This document shows positions 15,869 to 20,044 of a stretch of 20,044 bases of DNA, one piece after another. The position numbers and the translations under genes were made by a program. The DNA is taken from positions 1 to 20,044 of the forward strand of contig QMVI01000005.1 in assembly GCA_003661015.1 (NCBI GenBank), read 5' to 3'. Each line of letters starts with the position of its first letter. The stretch's first letter is position 1. Below the pieces are notes generated by a model. The model was not told the DNA's origin. It made no database searches and saw only the letters and a list, made by a program, of their open reading frames with translations. This DNA is from Methanosarcinales archaeon. Its GTDB lineage: Archaea > Halobacteriota > Methanosarcinia > DSM-18856 > Methermicoccaceae.

Positions 15869-16610
15869 GTGAATTTTCAATTATCACTTCAAACCTCTCT
15901 TTATATCTTTCAAGCATGGATATCGTTTTTGGAGCAAGCATTAGTATGAAGATGACGTTTCCAATTGCATGCATTGTATCAAACCAGAAACTCGCGAGTT
16001 GGGTGAGGACGAAGGTTTTCCAGGTGAGTGGATAAACATACGTAGCCCAGTGCCATATGTTCAGAATCCATCCATAGAGATACCCCCACACCGCACCATA
16101 TATGGAAAGAAACAAGAGACTTAAGTTTCTTTTAGAATTTCCAATGTTCTTTCCAATTCCAAAGAAATTCCGTAGAAATCCACTTGTTAGTCCAGCAAGT
16201 CCCCACCCAAGCATCTGGAATATTGTCCAAGGACCTTGACCGAGGAAGAGATTTGAGACAGCAGCACTTATGGCTCCAACCATGAATCCCGCAATAGGCC
16301 CAAAAACGAGACCTGTGCAGATTGTGAAGAATGTGCATGGCTGGACACTTGGAATGGTGGCAAATGGAACCCTTGAAACAGCAGAGATTGTTCCAATCAT
16401 GGCAATCAATGCTATTATTTTGGTGGATGTGTGTCTCTCTTCGAATTCAAACAGCATCCCAAGGACTGTGAGACATCCAATTGTGAGGATGCCAATTGAC
16501 CACGTACGTGATAGTTCTCTTGAGTGTTCAGGACTAACAATCGGCATAATGAGATATAACACCACGATTATGATTGCCAGAGCAATCATCAATTTCCCCT
16601 TTCCTCTCAC
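15846..16610 (-). CDS. ECF transporter substrate-binding (S) component, membrane protein
   Basis: This is the hydrophobic substrate-binding component of an energy-coupling-factor importer, about 254 residues with roughly six membrane segments. It opens with a transmembrane helix (MIALAIIIVVLYLIMP), and a conserved-looking core follows: PSVQPCTFFTICTGLVFGP then GFMVGAISAAVSNLFLGQGP, as in S components. A tail SPEKRKEK ends it. The GTG at 16610 overlaps the TGA of the ATPase gene (GTGA). ATG 16589 is an alternative start. The substrate is not readable from sequence. The DUF4430 protein in the same operon favours a corrinoid or similar cofactor, as inference only. The stop is TAA. Confidence 0.8.
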   Translation of the reverse strand: MRGKGKLMIALAIIIVVLYLIMPIVSPEHSRELSRTWSIGILTIGCLTVLGMLFEFEERHTSTKIIALIAMIGTISAVSRVPFATIPSVQPCTFFTICTGLVFGPIAGFMVGAISAAVSNLFLGQGPWTIFQMLGWGLAGLTSGFLRNFFGIGKNIGNSKRNLSLLFLSIYGAVWGYLYGWILNIWHWATYVYPLTWKTFVLTQLASFWFDTMHAIGNVIFILMLAPKTISMLERYKERFEVIIENSPEKRKEK

Positions 16611-18334
16611 CTTCCCCCCCGCCTTAAACCTATATCAATTACCTCAAGTGCCTCCTCCACAGTGAGAATCTCCTCTGGCACACCATATCTTCTGAAAGAT
16701 TGTATCATCCTGTTTATCTGGGGTGAAAATAGGAGGGCGTTGGCAAGCCCCTTATGTTTCTCATCATCTATTACAATCTTACCTTCACTCATTATTACTG
16801 CTCTGTCTCCATGTCTTGCAGCAGTTTCAACATCGTGTGTCGAGTATATCACTGTCCTCCCATTTTTTCTGTACCCATCCAGTATTTTCATAATGTATTC
16901 CTTGAGTGAGAAATCGAGCCCTCTCGTTGGCTCATCGAGTATCAGTATCTCTGGCTTGAATGCAAGAACACTCGCTATCGCAACTCTCTGTTTCTCTCCT
17001 CCAGACAGACTTCTTGGATAGCAATCTCTGTATCTCTCGAGTTTTAACAGTTTGAGAACCTCCTTCACCCTTTCTTCGATGTTATCGTATCCCATACTCT
17101 TGAGTGGGAATGCGACCTCTTCAAAAACGGTATCCGCAATTAAGTGGTCATTTGGATTCTGAAAAACGAATCCAACATGTCTTGCAAGCTCAGCAACCGT
17201 TGCCTCCCTCGTATCAAGCCCACAGACCACCACTCTCCCTTTGCTGGGTATGTTGAGCCCTATCAGATGCTTTAGTAGGGTTGTCTTTCCAGATGCATTC
17301 CTTCCCAAGAGGGCAACAAACTCACCTTTCCGAACATTCAAACTCACACCCTTTAAGATGGGCTGGTCGTATTCATATCCGAACCATACATTCTCAATCG
17401 AGATAACAATTTTTCCCGTTTGGTGGTGTGTTTTTGGTTTCCACCCCACTCCATTGACCCTTCTGAAGAGAGGTCTTAGAATCTTTCTCCCCTCCTTTAC
17501 CGTCAGAGGAATCTTGAACCCATCTCGGAGTACATCTGGCTCGTAATGTTCCATCACTTTGAGAGTCAAATCAACTACTGGAGGGATTTCTGTACCAGTC
17601 TCTCTCAATCTTTCGTCTCTCATGACTTCTCTTGGCTCTCCATCGGCGATTATCCTACCCCTGTTCATCACAATCACTCTGTCAACAAGATGCATCACTC
17701 TGTCGAGTCTGTGTTCTATCAGTATGACCGTGATACCGAGTTCATCGTTTAACCTCTCCACAACTTTTAAGACATCCTCTGCCCCCTGCGGGTCTAACTC
17801 ACTTGTCGGCTCGTCAAGAACAAGTACATTTGGATGAAGTGCAAGAACACTCGCTATCGCAACTCTCTGTTTCTCTCCTCCAGACAGTTCTTTCGGATGT
17901 TTCTTTCTCAGATGAAGTATCCCAACCGTATCGAGAGCTTCTTCAATCCTCTTTCCTATCACATCCTTTGGCAGTCCTATGTTCTCAAGACCAAATGCTA
18001 TTTCTCTCTCTACTTCCATTGATACCAGCTGATTCTCTGGGTCTTGGAAAACGAATCCAACATGTCTTGCAAGCTCAGCAACCGTTGCCTCCCTCGTATC
18101 AAGCCCACAGACCACCACTCTCCCCCCAAATTTTCCTCCATGAAAATGAGGAACAAGACCATTGAGACATCTTGCAAGCGTACTCTTACCCGAGCCAGAG
18201 GGACCTGCAAGAAGCACAAACTCTCCCTCATCGATTGCAATACTCACATCCACTAAAGCGGGCGTCTGACTTCCCGAGTATGTAAAGTGCAGTCCTTCTG
18301 TGAGAACAATTCCTTCTCCGCATTCTCTGTTCAT
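16607..18334 (-). CDS. ecfA: ECF transporter ATPase, fused A-A' (two ABC domains)
   Basis: This is the energising module of the ECF importer, with EcfA and EcfA' fused in 575 residues. Domain 1 has Walker A GPSGSGKST at 44-52, FVFQDPENQL, signature LSGGEKQRVAIA from 150 and LVLDEPTSELDP near 172. Domain 2 has Walker A GRNASGKTT at 344-352, FVFQNPNDHL, signature LSGGEKQRVAIA from 443 and LILDEPTRGLDF near 464. The linker is about residues 250-305. ATG 18334 is chosen because GGAGG lies six bases before it and the ATG overlaps the EcfT stop (ATGA). The frame is open to 18382 via GTG. The two halves share perfect DNA repeats of 77 and 48 bp, and both carry the identical peptide VVVCGLDTREATVAELARHV. 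Confidence 0.93.
   Translation of the reverse strand: MNRECGEGIVLTEGLHFTYSGSQTPALVDVSIAIDEGEFVLLAGPSGSGKSTLARCLNGLVPHFHGGKFGGRVVVCGLDTREATVAELARHVGFVFQDPENQLVSMEVEREIAFGLENIGLPKDVIGKRIEEALDTVGILHLRKKHPKELSGGEKQRVAIASVLALHPNVLVLDEPTSELDPQGAEDVLKVVERLNDELGITVILIEHRLDRVMHLVDRVIVMNRGRIIADGEPREVMRDERLRETGTEIPPVVDLTLKVMEHYEPDVLRDGFKIPLTVKEGRKILRPLFRRVNGVGWKPKTHHQTGKIVISIENVWFGYEYDQPILKGVSLNVRKGEFVALLGRNASGKTTLLKHLIGLNIPSKGRVVVCGLDTREATVAELARHVGFVFQNPNDHLIADTVFEEVAFPLKSMGYDNIEERVKEVLKLLKLERYRDCYPRSLSGGEKQRVAIASVLAFKPEILILDEPTRGLDFSLKEYIMKILDGYRKNGRTVIYSTHDVETAARHGDRAVIMSEGKIVIDDEKHKGLANALLFSPQINRMIQSFRRYGVPEEILTVEEALEVIDIGLRRGGR
16961..17008. repeat. 48-bp perfect repeat B, copy in second ABC domain
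   Basis: It is identical to 17840-17887 and encodes the ABC signature segment (LSGGEKQRVAIASVLA). The two copies are 879 bp (293 codons) apart, in the same frame. Confidence 0.9.
17163..17239. repeat. 77-bp perfect repeat A, copy in second ABC domain
   Basis: It is identical to 18048-18124, 885 bp (295 codons) away in the same frame. It encodes the segment before and into the Q-loop (VVVCGLDTREATVAELARH). Confidence 0.92.
17840..17887. repeat. 48-bp perfect repeat B, copy in first ABC domain
   Basis: It matches 16961-17008 base for base, while flanking codons differ. Confidence 0.9.
18048..18124. repeat. 77-bp perfect repeat A, copy in first ABC domain
   Basis: It matches 17163-17239 base for base. 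The flanking sequence diverges at once on both sides. Confidence 0.92.
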
Positions 18335-19266
18335 TGATGACCTCCATGAGCCAGTGGTTCTGAGGAATTGTACGTAATCCACACAGATACATAGGGTATG
18401 ACCAGCATAGAAAACAGCAAGACACCGAGGATTATTGACTCGAGTTCAATTGGAGAAAGTACAGGATAGTATTCATATATGCCATAACCGAGAAATCTTG
18501 CAATTATTCCCACGAGGAGAGTTGAAAAAATAAATACGCTTACGAGTTTATCTGCATTGGAAAGTTTCAGTTCTTTATAGAATGTTCTTTTTTTGTTCTC
18601 TCCAAAAGCTCTTGCCTCCATCGCCTCTGCAATTTCAACACTTCTCTCGAGTGAGTTTGCCAGCAGAGGCACAAGCACAGGAAATCTGTTTTTTATTCTT
18701 TTGATTATTGAGCCTCTATCGAGTTCAAGTCCTCTTGTTCTCTGTACGTCTGTGATTGTCTCAACATCAGAAAGCAGAGTGGGTATGAATCTTGATGAGA
18801 GGGATACAATTAGCACAGATTTGTATGGCACCTTCATTTTTAACATCAACATGAGAATATCGTCTGGATGCACACTCACAGTTATGATTGCAAATGCAGA
18901 TAGGATAACAAGCAATCTAACACCCATCATGATACCATAGAAGAGTGCTTCAAGTGTTATGACCGGAGAACCAAAGAAAGGCAGGTCATATCCGAGACTG
19001 TACAAAATATGCTCACCATTGTGATTGAATGCGATGTTTAGCAGAACTATCACCGGAATGAAAAAAAGTCCGAACTTAACAAAGAATGACCACTCTTTGA
19101 TTATTTTTCCAAATACTGCTGGCGGTATTGTTGCAACAAAAAGCAATATCAAAACAACGGGATTGTCAAAAATAAGGCTCAGTATTAGGATTGTGATTGC
19201 CCATATTATCTTTGGCATTGCATTCATCCTGTGAATCGGCGTGTTTGCCTCTTTATAGACCATCAT
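18331..19266 (-). CDS. ecfT: ECF transporter transmembrane (T) component
   Basis: EcfT is the integral membrane scaffold that couples the ATPases to the S component. From ATG 19266 it is 311 residues. The N-terminal segment NTPIHRMNAMPKIIWAI precedes several hydrophobic helices. The cytoplasmic coupling region has SLSSRFIPTLLSDVETI and the EAMEARAFG motif typical of EcfT/CbiQ, followed by C-terminal helices (LVSVFIFSTLLVGIIARFLG). The start overlaps the upstream gene's TGA, and the stop overlaps the ATG of the ATPase gene (ATGA at both joints), showing tight co-translation. The stop is TGA. Confidence 0.9.
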   Translation of the reverse strand: MMVYKEANTPIHRMNAMPKIIWAITILILSLIFDNPVVLILLFVATIPPAVFGKIIKEWSFFVKFGLFFIPVIVLLNIAFNHNGEHILYSLGYDLPFFGSPVITLEALFYGIMMGVRLLVILSAFAIITVSVHPDDILMLMLKMKVPYKSVLIVSLSSRFIPTLLSDVETITDVQRTRGLELDRGSIIKRIKNRFPVLVPLLANSLERSVEIAEAMEARAFGENKKRTFYKELKLSNADKLVSVFIFSTLLVGIIARFLGYGIYEYYPVLSPIELESIILGVLLFSMLVIPYVSVWITYNSSEPLAHGGHQ

Positions 19267-20044
19267 GGTACTGGAATCACCTCTCCATTCACAACCACAC
19301 ACGCATACCTGTATCTTATTTCATCCGGGTTCAGAAGCACATTTACACCGCCCTCAACCTCCTCGGCAGTGGTACCAGCCACCACCATCACCATATTCTC
19401 ATTGGCAGCAGTTCCCTTTGGATTCCAAGGGTTGTTTACTGCAACTATAACACATCCATCATCGTATTCCCTTCCATTAACCGTCACAACCTTTCCATTC
19501 TCGATATATGCGTACAAATTGAGTCTCTGAGCTATGGAGAAGATATGGGATGCTGGCTCAAATGATGCATCCCCTATCAGTATCAGATTGTCTTTTTTCT
19601 TCTCATCATCCTTCAACTCATCCCATCTCTTTACCTTCACACTTGCCCCAGCACCTTCAAGATATTTCTTTATCTTCTCAGCATCATCATTGAATCCGTT
19701 TTGATAGACTATGATTGTATCTCTAACCATGCCGTTCTATCCATGCACGAAGGGCTCTGGATATGCACCTACCATCGCCACCCTTCCATAGGTCTCCCAT
19801 GCGTGATAATCCCATATCTCGAAATCCCCGGGGTGGAGTACGTACTGGGCTGCTCCTACCTCTGCAAAAAACCCGTTTATGGTGTAGAACCAATCCACCT
19901 TTTCACCCATCTTGAATAGGGATTCATGTCCGTTTATTGCCTCTACAAATCCACCCCCATAAGCTGTTTTAACAGATGCAACTTTTTTCAGGGCATCCAT
20001 TGCAGTGGTTTTACCTTCTTCTATCTCAACCTCTTTGTCGAGCA
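19263..20044 (-). CDS. DUF4430-domain protein with in-frame TAG codon (5' end beyond window)
   Basis: The upstream half (19740-20044) has a DUF4430 (transcobalamin C-terminal-like) domain: GKTTAMDALKK, AINGHESLF, WFYTINGFFAEVGAAQYVLHPGDFEIWDYHAWE. TAG at 19737-19739 follows EPFVHG, and the frame continues NGMVRDTIIVYQNGFNDDAEKIKKYL through a second, unrecognised domain (about 155 residues, ending NGEVIPVP) to TGA at 19263-19265. The second half contains INVLLNPDE-like and VNNPWNPKG segments and looks extracytoplasmic, but I cannot name its family. As the first gene of the ECF operon it is a plausible exported or surface binding partner. The N-terminus and any signal peptide lie outside the window. 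Two separate genes, the second starting at ATG 19730, is the alternative. It is less likely because the frame is preserved across the TAG with only one intervening non-Met codon pair. Confidence 0.75.
19737..19739 (-). other. In-frame TAG codon in DUF4430 gene (candidate pyrrolysine)
   Basis: It reads CTA on the plus strand, between YPEPFVHG and NGMVRDTII in a single unbroken frame. It lies at the junction between the DUF4430 domain and the second domain, so a true stop plus reinitiation cannot be excluded here. Confidence 0.65.

Noticed and set aside
1..20044. Pyrrolysine biosynthesis genes, tRNA-Pyl or a PYLIS-type element in the window.
   Set aside because: I found none. The amino acid inserted at TAG is therefore an inference from context.

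Overview
The window looks like a chromosomal segment of a euryarchaeon related to methanogens or methane/alkane oxidisers. Support comes from an archaeal type-A RNase P RNA, RadA, the CdrS-FtsZ2 pair, Trm5b, HerA, a ThiD-ThiN fusion, a formylmethanofuran-dehydrogenase FwdB homologue and TATA-type promoters. The species is not identified. Base composition is moderate and the RNase P RNA is visibly more GC-rich than the genes. I see no mobile element, CRISPR array or tRNA gene.

The main result is that TAG behaves as a sense codon. Four genes are interrupted by a single in-frame TAG with both sides intact and no frameshift: thiDN (2473-2475), cobT (3607-3609), trm5b (12738-12740) and a DUF4430 protein (19737-19739). 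Every other gene whose end is visible stops with TGA or TAA. The only candidate terminal TAG (thiDN, 2827-2829) is followed in frame eight codons later by TGA. The simplest reading is pyrrolysine (Pyl) decoding of TAG across ordinary housekeeping genes, not only in methylamine methyltransferases. No pyl gene lies in the window, so the amino acid is inferred.

Layout. 1-1469 (-): biotin carboxylase subunit of pyruvate/acetyl-CoA carboxylase, divergent from thiDN (1513-2853). 2848-3145 (+): RNase P RNA, whose 3' end overlaps the convergent cobT (3136-4209, -). 4374-6529 (+): herA-ubiX operon. 6516-7673 (-): orphan FwdB homologue with tyrosine at the expected metal-ligand cysteine. 7728-9020 (-): cdrS-ftsZ2 operon preceded by an 11-bp-phased operator-like array. 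9143-10861 (-): PAS histidine kinase. 10951-13607 (+): radA, HAD phosphatase, trm5b. 13618-14904 (-): double-domain KaiC-like ATPase. 14992-15831 (+): TPR protein. 15846-20044 (-): operon for a DUF4430 protein and an ECF transporter (T, fused A-A', S), probably for corrinoid or another micronutrient.

Most operon-leading genes have a TATA-like box centred about 25-28 bp before the ATG, which suggests leaderless transcripts. The same distance separates a TATA box from the predicted RNase P RNA 5' end. Several downstream genes instead overlap or carry Shine-Dalgarno-like sequences. The cdrS promoter is the exception, with a predicted leader of about 85 nt carrying the repeat array.
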